Assembly: GCF_024585165.1 (NCBI RefSeq)
Contig: NZ_CP029008.1
Span: forward strand, 5,909,501-5,973,500
Reading direction: 5' to 3'
Source of the DNA: Bradyrhizobium sp. WBOS07
GTDB taxonomy: Bacteria > Pseudomonadota > Alphaproteobacteria > Rhizobiales > Xanthobacteraceae
DNA length: 64,000 nucleotides
In this document: piece after piece, positions 63,873 through 64,000 of the stretch
How the letters are laid out: each line of letters begins with the position of its first letter
Position numbering within the stretch: position 1 is the stretch's first letter
Notes under the pieces: generated by a model
What the model was told of the DNA's origin: nothing
Databases searched by the model: none
Seen by the model: only the letters and a program-made list of their open reading frames with translations
Program-made: the position numbers and the translations under genes

Positions 63873-64000
63873 CTAATCGTCCGAATAGCGCTGCTCGGCC
63901 CAGGGATCGCCGCGGTTATGATAGCCGCGGACCTCCCAGAAGCCCGGCGCGTCGTCGGTCCGGAATTCGATGGCCTGGAGCCATTTCGCGCTCTTCCAGA
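63873..64000 (-). CDS. Sulfite oxidase-like molybdopterin oxidoreductase, C-terminal end
   Basis: Only the last 42 codons are in the window. The translated end, with KWLQAIEF, then [23 protein letters not shown], matches the tail of sulfite-oxidase-like (YuiH-type) molybdopterin proteins, which oxidise or reduce sulfur or other oxo compounds. The stop TAG is at 63873-63875. It lies 27 nt upstream of the hydrolase-OsmC gene on the same strand. Confidence 0.75.
   Translation of the reverse strand, partial: WKSAKWLQAIEFRTDDAPGFWEVRGYHNRGDPWAEQRYSDD

Overview
The window is GC-rich, densely coding chromosomal DNA of an alphaproteobacterium, most probably Bradyrhizobium or a close relative. The evidence is codon use, protein resemblance, gene content (a CYP102-type P450 close to a short PHA synthase, a paa operon, several peptide and aliphatic ABC importers) and many short palindromic intergenic repeats of the kind that recur in Bradyrhizobium genomes. 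I see no rRNA, tRNA, CRISPR, prophage or insertion sequence. The genus is an inference; no marker gene is present.

Layout. 1-6.8 kb: the end of an IlvD/Edd-type dehydratase, a PaaG-like enoyl-CoA hydratase/isomerase, an FAD ferredoxin-type reductase, two PfkB sugar kinases, a two-domain VOC protein and a TetR regulator. 7.1-10 kb: an SsuABC/NitT-type ABC importer, with repeats between its genes. 10.2-15 kb: an enolase-superfamily protein, a Gfo/Idh/MocA oxidoreductase, a DUF993 (DHDPS-like) protein and a TIM-barrel isomerase, which look like an uncharacterised sugar or polyol catabolic pathway. 15-17.5 kb: a P450 divergent from a two-subunit TPP decarboxylase. 17.6-22.7 kb: a TetR-RND efflux operon with a clear operator. 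23-25.4 kb: a stand-alone receiver, a receiver-adenylyl cyclase and a conserved protein.

25.4-39.3 kb: a single-strand run of twelve genes. Two complete oligo/dipeptide ABC importers flank a gamma-glutamyltransferase-like protein and a DUF1028 protein. 39.6-53.7 kb: a storage-lipid and fatty-acid region with a DUF6489 protein, two paralogous alpha/beta hydrolases, a WS/DGAT acyltransferase, an epoxide hydrolase, a BM3-like self-sufficient P450, a class III/IV-like PHA synthase with a very small PhaE/PhaR-like partner, a GNAT acetyltransferase and a phasin. 53.8-60.5 kb: the phenylacetate region paaX-paaABCDE-paaI-paaK. 60.5-64 kb: an MDR oxidoreductase, a YeeE/YedE sulfur transporter, a hydrolase-OsmC fusion and the end of a sulfite-oxidase-like protein.

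Working together: the window is an accessory catabolic and transport region (sugars, peptides, aromatics, fatty acids) linked to carbon storage as PHA and perhaps wax ester or triacylglycerol. Palindromic repeats sit almost only in gene gaps, often inside operons, where they may set relative expression.
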